Assembly (NCBI GenBank): GCA_016706275.1 | Contig: JADJJY010000001.1 | Span: 372,001-436,000 of the forward strand | Reading direction: 5' to 3' | Source: Chloracidobacterium sp. | GTDB taxonomy: Bacteria; Acidobacteriota; Blastocatellia; Pyrinomonadales; Pyrinomonadaceae | DNA length: 64,000 nucleotides | Part shown: positions 9,361-17,563 of the stretch, piece by piece | How the letters are laid out: each line of letters starts with the position of its first letter | Position numbering within the stretch: the first letter of the stretch is position 1 | Program-made: the position numbers and the translations under genes | Notes under the pieces: generated by a model | What the model was told of the DNA's origin: nothing | The model's input: the letters and a program-made list of their open reading frames with translations, nothing else | Database searches by the model: none

Positions 9361-9387
9361 TTGAATTTTATGGAATTGAGTTAAAAT
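9361..9387 (+). promoter_or_regulatory. Possible promoter for the membrane protein gene
   Basis: TTGAAT (9361-9366) and TAAAAT (9382-9387) lie 15 bp apart, immediately downstream of the terminator and 24 bp before the ATG at 9411. The spacing is short, so the call is tentative. Confidence 0.35.
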
Positions 9388-9410
9388 CTTGGCGTTTCAA
9401 CACAAAACAT

Positions 9411-10202
9411 ATGACTAACATCCAATTTCAACGCGGGGCCGTCGATGCCTCAACCGCGATCAGCAGTGCTTGGGAGCTGATCAAGGGAAATTACGGTTTG
9501 TATCTAGGGGTCGCCGTTGTCGCGATGGTGCTCACGGGCTGCATCCCGTGCCTTAATATATTCATCATGGGCCCGGTCATGGGCGGCGTTTATTTCTTTG
9601 CATTACGTGCAATGCGAAATGAGCCGATCGAATTTGGGATGATGTTCAAAGGCTTTGAAAAATTTGTCCCGCTGATGGTCATCGGCCTGATCCAGGCGAT
9701 ACCCGGCATCATCGGCCAGGTCATGCAATACGGTGTCAGGTTTGGACAGATCGGCCTCGGCGGTGGACGTAACCGCGAGATCAATTTCTTTATGGCGTCG
9801 GATCAGGACGTTGCGATCGCGAGCGGATTAGTTATAGTTGCGGTCGTCGTGGGACTATTTTTCGCAATATTTGCTTTGGTTTGGTGGCTAGTATTTTTCT
9901 TTGCGATACCACTCGCGATGGAATATGACCTCGGCCCCGTCGAGGCGATCAAGCTCAGTGCTCAGGCCGCAATGAGCAATATCGGCGGGCTTATCGTGCT
10001 ATTGATCCTCGAGATCCTTGTAACGCTTTTGGGCGTGCTAATGTGCGGTATCGGCGTTATCCTCATCTCGGTGCCGATCATCTACATTGCACACGCCTTT
10101 GTCTATCGACAGGTGTTCCCGTACATCGAACAGCAATTTAACATGGCGCCACCACCGCCGACGGCGTACGGTGATTTTGGCAGCGGAATGCCCGCTAACT
10201 AA
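9411..10202 (+). CDS. Polytopic membrane protein of unknown function
   Basis: This 263-residue integral membrane protein has five or six hydrophobic segments, the clearest near residues 30-75, 84-105, 140-170 and 190-235. The Gly/Ala-rich helices and ADPAMEYD-like loop pattern recall DUF975/glycerophosphodiesterase-type membrane domains, but no catalytic residues are visible. The C-terminus is a short cytoplasmic-looking Pro/Gly tail (MAPPPPTAYGDFG). The gene is set off by a terminator upstream and converges with the GNAT gene, overlapping it by 4 bp. I cannot assign a function. Confidence 0.6.
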   Translation: MTNIQFQRGAVDASTAISSAWELIKGNYGLYLGVAVVAMVLTGCIPCLNIFIMGPVMGGVYFFALRAMRNEPIEFGMMFKGFEKFVPLMVIGLIQAIPGIIGQVMQYGVRFGQIGLGGGRNREINFFMASDQDVAIASGLVIVAVVVGLFFAIFALVWWLVFFFAIPLAMEYDLGPVEAIKLSAQAAMSNIGGLIVLLILEILVTLLGVLMCGIGVILISVPIIYIAHAFVYRQVFPYIEQQFNMAPPPPTAYGDFGSGMPAN

Positions 10203-10666
10203 AGAGCCAGCTCCATAAACAAAACGTCCGTGTGCGGATTGTCGTAGTACGGCGGAATAGGTACAAAGCCGTGAGACTCATATAGTTTCACGGCTTTTCC
10301 CATCTTTGGCGGGTAAGTGTCGAGACGCATCCGGTTATATCCGATCTCTTTTGCGTCAGCTATCAGCTTTTCGATCAGAGAGACGCCGACCTTAGCCCCG
10401 CGAAACTCGTCGCGGACAAACAGACGTTTCATCTCGCATATCCCGTCTTCAAGCTTCCTCATTGCAATACAGCCCGCGAGATCGTCGTCAACGTACGCAA
10501 GATACAACCGTCCGTCCGGCATCGCATATTTTCCCGGCAATGTTGCGACCTCACTCTCAAAATCCTGAAAGCACAACGACATACCGAGCCAAGTTTCGTA
10601 TTCGCGAAAGAGCGTTTTTGCCTCGGTTATTTGTTCGTCTGACTCGGCTTGAGTGATCGTGAGCAT
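10199..10666 (-). CDS. GNAT family N-acetyltransferase
   Basis: The GNAT fold is shown by the central strand LYLAYVDDDLAGCIAMRKL, the MKRLFVRDEFRGAKVG segment that forms the acetyl-CoA pyrophosphate loop, and the C-terminal LYESHGFVPIPPYY. Length (155 residues) is normal for a single-domain acetyltransferase. The amine substrate cannot be inferred. It starts with ATG at 10666, 32 bp from the divergent ATPase gene, and its end overlaps the convergent membrane protein gene. Confidence 0.82.
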   Translation of the reverse strand: MLTITQAESDEQITEAKTLFREYETWLGMSLCFQDFESEVATLPGKYAMPDGRLYLAYVDDDLAGCIAMRKLEDGICEMKRLFVRDEFRGAKVGVSLIEKLIADAKEIGYNRMRLDTYPPKMGKAVKLYESHGFVPIPPYYDNPHTDVLFMELAL

Positions 10667-10698
10667 ATTTTTATCGTATGGTATAACATTATTCTTTT

Positions 10699-11502
10699 AT
10701 GGAACTAGCAGTCGAGAAATACAAGGTCAAAGACGAGCCGTTTTATTTACCCATCGGACAAGAAGTCGAGCTTTTCGAAGCGGCGTTTGCGGCGAAGCTG
10801 CCCGCGATGCTCAAAGGCCCGACGGGCTGCGGCAAAACGCGCTTTGTCGAATACATGGCGCATCGCCTAAACCGCCCGCTCATCACCGTCGCCTGTCACG
10901 AAGACCTCTCCTCGACCGATCTCGTCGGCCGCTTTCTGCTCGAGGGCGAAGAAACCGTCTGGCACGACGGCCCTTTGACGACCGCCGTTCGCCATGGTGC
11001 GATCTGCTATCTCGACGAGGTCGTCGAGGCCCGCAAGGACACGGTCGTCATCATCCACCCGCTAACAGACGATCGACGAAGACTGCCGATCGAAAAGCGC
11101 GGCACGGTTATCGAAGCGCCGCCCGAGTTCATGCTCGTCGTCTCGTACAATCCGGGCTACCAGTCGATCCTCAAAGATCTCAAGCAGTCAACCCGCCAAC
11201 GCTTCGTCGCGATGGAATTCGACTACCCGAACGCCGAAGCCGAAGCCGAGATCGTCGCCAAAGAAGGCGGCATCGACATCGAAACCGCCGCCGACCTCGT
11301 TAAAATAGGCCAAAAGGTCCGCAACCTCCGCGGCCACGGCCTCGAAGAAGGCGTCTCAACCCGCCTCCTCATCTACGCCGCCCAAATGATCGCCCAAGGC
11401 ATCTCCCCCATCGCCGCCGCCGAAGTCGCCATCTGTTCACCAATTACAGACGACCGCGAGCTGCAACGAAGTATCAGAGAGATCGTGACGACGATAATTT
11501 GA
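10699..11502 (+). CDS. CbbQ/NirQ/NorQ-type MoxR AAA+ ATPase
   Basis: This AAA+ ATPase belongs to the group that remodels or activates metalloenzymes such as Rubisco or nitric oxide reductase, together with a VWA-domain partner. Walker A is GPTGCGKT (residues 40-47), Walker B is CYLDE (about 103-107), followed by the HPLTDDRR sensor region and SYNPGY. A CbbQ_C-like region closes the protein (residues 190-267). No CbbO/NorD-type VWA gene, Rubisco or Nor gene lies nearby, so its client is unknown. The 3' half uses many C-ending codons, unlike the more G-rich plus-strand genes around it. It is divergent from the GNAT gene. Confidence 0.82.
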   Translation: MELAVEKYKVKDEPFYLPIGQEVELFEAAFAAKLPAMLKGPTGCGKTRFVEYMAHRLNRPLITVACHEDLSSTDLVGRFLLEGEETVWHDGPLTTAVRHGAICYLDEVVEARKDTVVIIHPLTDDRRRLPIEKRGTVIEAPPEFMLVVSYNPGYQSILKDLKQSTRQRFVAMEFDYPNAEAEAEIVAKEGGIDIETAADLVKIGQKVRNLRGHGLEEGVSTRLLIYAAQMIAQGISPIAAAEVAICSPITDDRELQRSIREIVTTII

Positions 11503-11538
11503 GGATGACGATCGAAAGAAAAAGTGGGCAGTGTGGTT

Positions 11539-11664
11539 ATTGCCGTTGCCTTTAGGCAACGGAAAGGCAGATATATCGCTTCCGGGCTTTAGCCCTGCCG
11601 GCTCATTTGGCTAAAGCCAGATGATTTGCAAACTCCCGATCCGTTGGCTAAAGCCAACGGCAAT
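11539..11664. repeat. Composite REP-like palindromic element
   Basis: This 126-bp element is bounded by a 10-bp inverted repeat, ATTGCCGTTG (11539-11548) and CAACGGCAAT (11655-11664). Inside are four short palindromes: 11543-11562 (8-bp stem, TTTA loop), 11584-11595, 11609-11618 and 11641-11660 (9-bp stem, AA loop). All share a GGCTTTAGCC/GGCTAAAGCC-like core. It resembles REP or MITE-like intergenic elements. No transposase is in the window. Confidence 0.7.
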
Positions 11665-11709
11665 TGTCCCGATGGAAATAGACACTATCATCCAAACTAC
11701 GTGTACGTC

Positions 11710-11919
11710 ATTGGTCAAATATAACGTCATCTTTCATACCCCTCAAATCATTATTGAGAAATTATTAGTCAGTATTGAGAAAACATAAGTTAGATTTAAT
11801 AAAAAACACTTCACTATCCAGACTAAGCACTTCATATTTCACATTTAACACCTCATATTTAATATTAAGCACATCACATTCTAAAAAATTCTTTTCACAT
11901 TTCAAAAAACGTGCTATCT
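11710..11919. repeat. Degenerate heptamer array with 21-bp higher-order period
   Basis: This 210-bp AT-rich stretch divides into 30 degenerate heptamers (best form ATTTCAC/ACTTCAY) that group into ten 21-bp units beginning at 11710, 11731, 11752 and so on. The most similar units are 11794-11898. CACNTCA recurs at 11807, 11828, 11849 and 11870, and TATTGAGAAA at 11752 and 11773, always exactly 21 bp apart. It ends 10 bp before the ribosome-binding site of the HTH gene. With the REP-like element it accounts for the 439-bp gap between coding genes. Confidence 0.7.
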
Positions 11920-11941
11920 TTCTCTTCAAAGAGGGTGAGAG

Positions 11942-12298
11942 ATGCTTTATTTCGACATTAAGAGGATCCTAAAGACGCGCGGGATCGACGAGCCGTATCG
12001 TTGGCTGGTCAAGAATGGTTTTGTGCCGCAGACGGTGCATTCTTGGCTTAATTATCAGCTCGGCTACATCAAACCCGACCACCTCGAACGCCTCTGCCTG
12101 CTGCTCAACTGTACGCCGAACGACCTTTTCGACTGGCGCGAGGACGGCAAAACCGTCGTCCACGACACCCACGCCCTCCGCACCCTCATCAAACAAAAAA
12201 ACGACATCCAAACCACCCTCCGCGAACTCCCGCTAGATAAACTGGAGAAGCTGGGCGAGATGCTTAACCAGTTAAATGCATCCAATGAGAAGGAATGA
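11942..12298 (+). CDS. XRE-like helix-turn-helix regulator
   Basis: This 118-residue protein has an N-terminal Cro/C1-type HTH. The recognition region is VPQTVHSWLNYQLGYIKPDHLERLCLLLNCTPNDLFDW, in two helical parts, and the TPNDLF ending is typical of HTH_26-type XRE domains. A Lys/Leu-rich helical tail (residues 75-118) may allow dimerisation. The ATG at 11942 follows a purine-rich GAGGGTGAGAG. The next gene (NADAR protein) starts 4 bp after its stop, so the two are almost certainly co-transcribed. The heptamer array lies immediately upstream and could include its operator; that is inference. Confidence 0.75.
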   Translation: MLYFDIKRILKTRGIDEPYRWLVKNGFVPQTVHSWLNYQLGYIKPDHLERLCLLLNCTPNDLFDWREDGKTVVHDTHALRTLIKQKNDIQTTLRELPLDKLEKLGEMLNQLNASNEKE

Positions 12299-12302
12299 TT
12301 TA

Positions 12303-13655
12303 ATGATTGTTATGTCGAAAAATAGATTTTTGCTTTTTGCCGCAATTTTAGTTTCTTTGTTGACCGCCCTTCCTGCCAGCGGGCAGACACTTTCCATTTC
12401 AGACTTAAAAACAAACGGCGCTAGCGGGTTTCCTCAGACGAAGGCAAAAGTTTTGGTTGATACTGAAGATCTTAAAATCTCAATTTTGAATGATTCAGCT
12501 TATCTCGCCGTTCAAACGGTGGTCTGGAAGGACGATAGTAATGAGACTGGGAAAGATTCTAGCGGTCAACTATGGGGCGATTATTCGTTTTTGCTGACAG
12601 CAGCCGAAGATAGCGGTAAACGGAAACCAAAAGTCGACCGGACCTACTACATAAACCCTCGGCCCCATGACAAAGGTTTGTACTATACAATTTATTCTGG
12701 ACTAGTAATATTCACAGAGACTTTATCCGACGGAAGGAAAAGGACGAGGGAAGCCGAAGCTACATCAACTCTTAAGAGCGACACAACTGGAAGAGGAAAA
12801 ATTGAGTATGTTAGCGTCGAAAAAGGCCAAAAAACCAGAGTCGATACAATGCTAGTTCCTCTATCGGAGCTTAACAAAAAACCAGGCGACAGCTTACGGA
12901 TTTGCTATTTTGTTTCGTCTCCGACCCCCGCATTGAAACTCAATTCTTGTGGCACCTCGTCAGAAACGGATGTGAGTACCCCCTTCGAGTCTTACCAAAA
13001 AATTAGTCTGGTCACTACAGCGACTAATATTCTGAGTGGACTCGCCGCCACTATTTTGCCATATCCGCCCGTCTGGTTCGCTCCGATCAACGATCCGAAC
13101 AAACCCGACTGGGAGATATTGCCGCAGGAGGCGAAGGCGGGGGAGGTTATTTTGTCGAAGCGGAATGAGCTTGGCATTTTGTCGAACTTTGCGGCGACGC
13201 CGTTTGAGCTTTATGGCAAGCGATACGCGAGCGTCGAGGGCTTTTGGCAGATGATGCTCTATCCCGAAGGGCCGGACGACGTGCGGGCGAAAGACAAACG
13301 CGTAACCTGGAAATACACCCGCGAACAGGTCGCCCAGATGACCGCCTTCGAAGCAAAATCCGCCGGTACGCTCGCCGAGGAAAACATGAAAATCCTCGGC
13401 ATCGATTGGGTGACATTCGACGGCAAGCGTTTTCCATACCGCTCCGCCACACCCGGCGAACACTACAAACTCATCCTCGCCGCCATGCGCGCCAAACTCG
13501 AACAAAACCCCGAAGTAAAACGCATCCTCCTAGCCACCGGCGACCTCACCCTAAAACCCGACCACCACGGCGAAGAAAACCCGCCGCCCGAGTGGAAATA
13601 CTACGACATCTGGATGCAGATACGGAAAGATTTATCCACAGATAGACACAGATAA
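12303..13655 (+). CDS. Exported two-part protein with C-terminal NADAR (YbiA-like) domain
   Basis: The 450-residue product starts with a signal peptide (RFLLFAAILVSLLTALPASGQ). Residues about 30-240 form an unassigned, probably beta-rich region. From about residue 265 there is a NADAR/YbiA-type domain: SKRNELGILSNFAATPFEL, ASVEGFWQMM, FEAKSAGTLAEENM, and LLATGDLTLKPDHHGE closing with YYDIWMQIR. NADAR proteins act on NAD-derived or ADP-ribosyl substrates and are normally cytosolic, so export is unusual. The ATG at 12303 has an AGAAGGA at good spacing; an earlier in-frame ATG (12276) overlaps the HTH gene. The first half is visibly lower in GC than the second, as if two sources were fused. The last residues (STDRHR) and the stop codon come from a palindromic repeat. 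Confidence 0.75.
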   Translation: MIVMSKNRFLLFAAILVSLLTALPASGQTLSISDLKTNGASGFPQTKAKVLVDTEDLKISILNDSAYLAVQTVVWKDDSNETGKDSSGQLWGDYSFLLTAAEDSGKRKPKVDRTYYINPRPHDKGLYYTIYSGLVIFTETLSDGRKRTREAEATSTLKSDTTGRGKIEYVSVEKGQKTRVDTMLVPLSELNKKPGDSLRICYFVSSPTPALKLNSCGTSSETDVSTPFESYQKISLVTTATNILSGLAATILPYPPVWFAPINDPNKPDWEILPQEAKAGEVILSKRNELGILSNFAATPFELYGKRYASVEGFWQMMLYPEGPDDVRAKDKRVTWKYTREQVAQMTAFEAKSAGTLAEENMKILGIDWVTFDGKRFPYRSATPGEHYKLILAAMRAKLEQNPEVKRILLATGDLTLKPDHHGEENPPPEWKYYDIWMQIRKDLSTDRHR

Positions 13656-13708
13656 ACACAGATGTAAGGTCGGTTCGCCTATCTGTGTCATCTGTGTTCA
13701 TCTGTGGA
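13635..13708. repeat. Long imperfect palindrome of ACACAGAT repeats
   Basis: The left arm (13635-13663) holds three ACAGAT units at about 10-bp spacing. The right arm (13681-13708) is its inverted copy with one small indel. The stop codon of the NADAR gene (13653-13655) lies inside the left arm. The transcript would fold into a long stem and could act as terminator. It belongs with the palindromes at 30565-30609, 32042-32123 and 47038-47124. The rest of the gap to 13899 shows a 10-bp palindrome at 13867-13876 and the ribosome-binding site of the next gene. Confidence 0.75.
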
Positions 13709-13899
13709 GAGATTTCTTTCTCTCTGCTTAGAATTAACACTCATTTAACACCCATTTCACTCCGCGTTAACGTCCGCACACTAGCCTAATTCTTGCCGCA
13801 AAGAAATTTATCAATTTAGAGATTTGAGAGGACACGAGGGAGACGGTTTTCGGAGATAGTTGTATCGCCGGCCGGCTTTCTTTTCACAAAGGAGCGAAG

Positions 13900-16800
13900 A
13901 TGAAAACGAACCGCTGGTTACGAATATTCACGAGCATAGCAATATTAATATTTGCATTTATTATCAACGTATCGGCCCAGGCCGATCAGGGCCGGATCGC
14001 CGGTAATGTGACCGACGCTAACGGCGCCGTCGTGCCAGGTGCGACGGTGACCGTCACAAACGACCTGACGGGCGAAGCCCGCACGGTCAGTGTAAAGGGC
14101 GACGGTTCGTTTATGATCGTAGCGTTAAAACCTGCGAAATACTCGATCGCGGCGAGCGGCGGCACATTTGACACTACCCGTAAATCGGTCGAGGTACTTG
14201 TCGGGCAAGAGTTAAATCTGGACATCGTGTTACAGATCAAGGGCCAGTCGGTACAGGTCGATGTCGTCTCCGGTGAGGACACGATCGTTAACACCGCATC
14301 AGCCGGCATGAGCGCGAACGTAAATCAACGCGAGGTCGAGGGGCTGCCGATCAACGGCCGCCAGCTATCGCAGCTTTATCTACAAGCTCCGGGCGGCGTC
14401 AACAGCGGAACCGGAACATTCTCAGACATACGTTTTTCGGGACGTGCGAATAACCAAAACGTCGTACGCTATGACGGTGTCGAGGGCACGGCGATCATCG
14501 ATTCGAGCCCGGGTAATCTAAACGGAGAGATACCGTCGCCTTTTAGACTGCAGTCGAGCCTGGAAAATATTCAGGAGTTTCGCGTAGATTCGAGCAATTT
14601 CCCCGCCGAGTTTGGCACCGGAACCGGCGGCCAGATCTCTGTGGTGACCAAAAGCGGCGGCAATCAGTTTCACGGTTCGGTGTTTGAATACATGCGTCGG
14701 ACTGGACTGGATTCGCGTAACTTTTTTGACAACATCTCACAGGGTATCGCAAAGAGCCCGCTGACGCTTGACCAGTTTGGCGGCTCGATCGGCGGCCCGA
14801 TCATTAAGAACAAGTTCTTTTTCTTTGGCAGCTACGAACGCTATCGCGGCCGCTTTGGCCTAAACTTTGTTGAGGCGGCTCCGAGCCTTAGCCTAGCGGC
14901 ACCCGGAGCGATCATTCCCGGTTCTGTCACGGCGGGTAACCCGGCCGGAACCCCGGTCAACCCGCTCATTCAGCCATATATCACTGCGTTTCGTTCGCCA
15001 AATGCGGTCGTGATACCGGGTGCTACAACCGCACCAGGGTTTGAGATCCTACAACTTCAGGCAAATCAGAAAACCGACGAAAAAGCTTACGCCGCACGAT
15101 TCGATTATCAGTTAAACGAATTAAATAAGATCTATTTCCGCTTTTTCCGCGACGAGGGAACAGACATCGCACCTGAGGGGGTTTCGGGCCGCGTCGTCAA
15201 GATCTCAGCAGTTCCGCAGAACGGCGTTCTCGGCTGGCAGTCGATCCTGCGTAAGGACGGCACGCTTATCAACGAATTTAAGGTCGGATACAACGGTGCC
15301 CGCACACGCGTAAACGGCAGTGCCCCGACGGTCAACGGCGTCGATTTTTCGGCGATCATCCTCAACATTTCTGGCAGCGTCGCAAATACCGGCATTGCCG
15401 GACAGGGCACTTCGTCAGGTATCTCGATACCGGGCGGTTTGGTTCGTGCAAACTCGGCGACCAACGGACGCGGACAGCCGTACACACCGTACTCGCTTGG
15501 TTTTATCGATAGCCTTAACTACATTCGCGGCAACCACAATTTCAAATTTGGCGGTGAGGTCCGCATGATCCGTATGTACACCGACCGTCTTGGCGGCACG
15601 ACATACACATTTTCAAGCCTCGCAAACTTTTTGACCAATACGCTTTCGTCCGTTCAGTATCTTGGCGATGTGAGTGCCGCCAGCCCTTTCAACAACGGAC
15701 TAACCGGCCAGCGTCTTGCTAAACAGGAATACTATATCGCGTACGGACAGGACGAATGGAAGATCCGTCCGGGCCTGACCTTGAGCTACGGGCTGCGTTA
15801 CGAATATTACGCACCTCTGCGAGAGGCAAATAACGGACAGGTTCTGTTCGACATCAAGACCGGCACGATTCGTCCTTCGTCTGAGGCGGCATTTAAGTCG
15901 TCAAAAACAAACTTTGGCCCACGCATTGCCATGACGTGGTCGCCAAATCATGATGGCTCAGGATTTTTCGGCGGCGGAAAGACCGTTCTCCGAGGCGGGT
16001 TTGGTATGTATTACGGCCCCGGCCAGACCGAGGACCAGATCCAACCGATCGAGAGCGATCGCGTCAGTTCGACGATCACAAGCGGCGCACTGCTCGCGTT
16101 CCCGGCAAATCTTCCCGGCATCGTCAGCAACTTTGCGACCAACGTAAATAACCGCAGCTATCAGCCGCGTGCTTATTCCGGTGACTACAAGATCCCTGAA
16201 AAGATCTATCAGTACACATTCTCCTGGCAGCAACAGTTGCCGTATGACATCACTTCAACGGTTGCTTATGTCGGCAGCCAGGGCCGCAATCTGTTTTTGC
16301 GAAGCGTCGCAAACAAGATCAGACCCGGACAGACGACGATCCTTGACGGCACCGCGTTACCGACTACATTTGGCGTGGTCAACCGGACAAACGCCGGTGG
16401 ACAGGTAATTGCGGTCAATACGATCCGCGAATTTAGCATCGTCAGCGGAACGAACTCGGTTCAAAACCCGTACGCCGAGGTCGATTACAAAACCTCGGGT
16501 GGCGACGACCGTTACAACGCTCTACAGCTTTCTTTTCAGCGAAGCTCGCGTTCGGGGCTCACGATGAACGCTCAGTACAGCTTCGCCAGCAGCAAAGGCA
16601 CGAGCGCCGGGTCGAACGAAGCACGTACGGGAGCACAGCTCGACAATTTTGAGGCTGACCGCGGCCGCAACAATTTTGATGTGCGGCACACCTTTAACCT
16701 GAGTGCGCTGTATCAATTGCCATTTGGCAAGGGTAAACGATATAACCTCGACGGAGTTGCAAACACATTGCTCGGCGGCTGGGAGATCGGCGGTATCGCA

Positions 16801-17478
16801 AACGCGAGAAGCGGCGTACCGGTCGAGGTGTTGATAACGCGGCCCGACGTCGTCATCCAGTGTAATGCGGTGGGCGGATGTCCACGAGGTGACGGCACAT
16901 TCTTTGCCAATGGATTTGTCGCACAGCTACCATCGTTTGGGGCAAGCTTTCCGGCATTGCCCACTGGCTTTATCGCGGTCGTCAACACACCGGGCGGCGG
17001 CAATTCGCGTAACATCCGCCGGCCTGACCTGATCGCGGGAGTAAATCCTTATTTAAACAACGACCGCAACTTTATTAACCCGGCGGCGTTTGCTACACCG
17101 ACACCGGGTAATTGGGGCAATCTCGGCAGAAACCAGTTGTCGGGGCCGACATTTCGTCAGATCGATATGATACTCGCAAAGCGTTTTCACATTACGGAAA
17201 CGATGAATGTCGAATTCAGGACCGAGGTATTTAATATCTTTAACCAGACGAATTTTGCCAACCCATCAACGACGCTGGCGCTCGCATTACCGACGCTGAC
17301 CTTTAACACAGGAACATCGGTCTATGCGGCGAGCACGTCAAATGTGGTTCAGCCGGGACAGGCTTATACACAATCGGCGGCAGGTTCGACATTTGGACTG
17401 CTTCGCTCGACGGTTGGTAGAACGGTAGGTCTGGGTTCGAACAGGCAGATCCAGTTTGCTTTTAGGTTCAACTTCTAA
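13900..17478 (+). CDS. Oar-like TonB-dependent outer-membrane receptor
   Basis: This 1192-residue outer-membrane protein is typical of the large acidobacterial receptor family. A signal peptide (residues 1-28) is followed by a carboxypeptidase-regulatory-like beta domain (DQGRIAGNVTDANGAVVPGATV, in two parts). A plug region follows with VEGLPINGRQLSQLYL and a GGQISVVTKSGGNQFHGSVF segment. The rest is a beta barrel with many aromatic and Asn-rich strands, ending in FAFRFNF with the C-terminal Phe used by the BAM complex. Substrate is unknown; peptides or oligosaccharides are plausible from family knowledge. AAGGAG precedes the ATG. No TonB/ExbBD genes are in the window. Confidence 0.88.
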   Translation: MKTNRWLRIFTSIAILIFAFIINVSAQADQGRIAGNVTDANGAVVPGATVTVTNDLTGEARTVSVKGDGSFMIVALKPAKYSIAASGGTFDTTRKSVEVLVGQELNLDIVLQIKGQSVQVDVVSGEDTIVNTASAGMSANVNQREVEGLPINGRQLSQLYLQAPGGVNSGTGTFSDIRFSGRANNQNVVRYDGVEGTAIIDSSPGNLNGEIPSPFRLQSSLENIQEFRVDSSNFPAEFGTGTGGQISVVTKSGGNQFHGSVFEYMRRTGLDSRNFFDNISQGIAKSPLTLDQFGGSIGGPIIKNKFFFFGSYERYRGRFGLNFVEAAPSLSLAAPGAIIPGSVTAGNPAGTPVNPLIQPYITAFRSPNAVVIPGATTAPGFEILQLQANQKTDEKAYAARFDYQLNELNKIYFRFFRDEGTDIAPEGVSGRVVKISAVPQNGVLGWQSILRKDGTLINEFKVGYNGARTRVNGSAPTVNGVDFSAIILNISGSVANTGIAGQGTSSGISIPGGLVRANSATNGRGQPYTPYSLGFIDSLNYIRGNHNFKFGGEVRMIRMYTDRLGGTTYTFSSLANFLTNTLSSVQYLGDVSAASPFNNGLTGQRLAKQEYYIAYGQDEWKIRPGLTLSYGLRYEYYAPLREANNGQVLFDIKTGTIRPSSEAAFKSSKTNFGPRIAMTWSPNHDGSGFFGGGKTVLRGGFGMYYGPGQTEDQIQPIESDRVSSTITSGALLAFPANLPGIVSNFATNVNNRSYQPRAYSGDYKIPEKIYQYTFSWQQQLPYDITSTVAYVGSQGRNLFLRSVANKIRPGQTTILDGTALPTTFGVVNRTNAGGQVIAVNTIREFSIVSGTNSVQNPYAEVDYKTSGGDDRYNALQLSFQRSSRSGLTMNAQYSFASSKGTSAGSNEARTGAQLDNFEADRGRNNFDVRHTFNLSALYQLPFGKGKRYNLDGVANTLLGGWEIGGIANARSGVPVEVLITRPDVVIQCNAVGGCPRGDGTFFANGFVAQLPSFGASFPALPTGFIAVVNTPGGGNSRNIRRPDLIAGVNPYLNNDRNFINPAAFATPTPGNWGNLGRNQLSGPTFRQIDMILAKRFHITETMNVEFRTEVFNIFNQTNFANPSTTLALALPTLTFNTGTSVYAASTSNVVQPGQAYTQSAAGSTFGLLRSTVGRTVGLGSNRQIQFAFRFNF

Positions 17479-17500
17479 AAGCAGGCAAGGCCAAACAATA

Positions 17501-17537
17501 AAAAATAGAGGCTAGCATTATGCTTGCCTCTATTTTT
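17501..17537. terminator. Bidirectional terminator between convergent genes
   Basis: A 12-bp perfect stem (17501-17512 with 17526-17537) starts in an A-run and ends in a T-run, so it works in both directions. It separates the TonB receptor gene from the M1-like gene. Confidence 0.85.
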
Positions 17538-17563
17538 ACTTTCAAGAACCTAGTCGGTTCTGA

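Noticed and set aside
10653..11303. Arg-rich 216-residue frame over the ATPase gene
   Set aside because: It is an out-of-frame shadow rich in Arg/Pro/Ser, while the other frame has full Walker motifs.
11710..11919. Possible CRISPR array
   Set aside because: There are no unique spacers of constant length between identical repeats; the units are contiguous and degenerate with a 7/21-bp period, and no cas gene is present.
11775..11972. A 65-residue open frame in the AT-rich region
   Set aside because: It is a translation of the heptamer array with Ser/Thr/Phe-rich low-complexity sequence and runs into the true HTH gene start.
13244..13645. Arg/Pro-rich 133-residue frame over the NADAR domain
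   Set aside because: A shadow of the NADAR coding frame caused by its strong codon bias.
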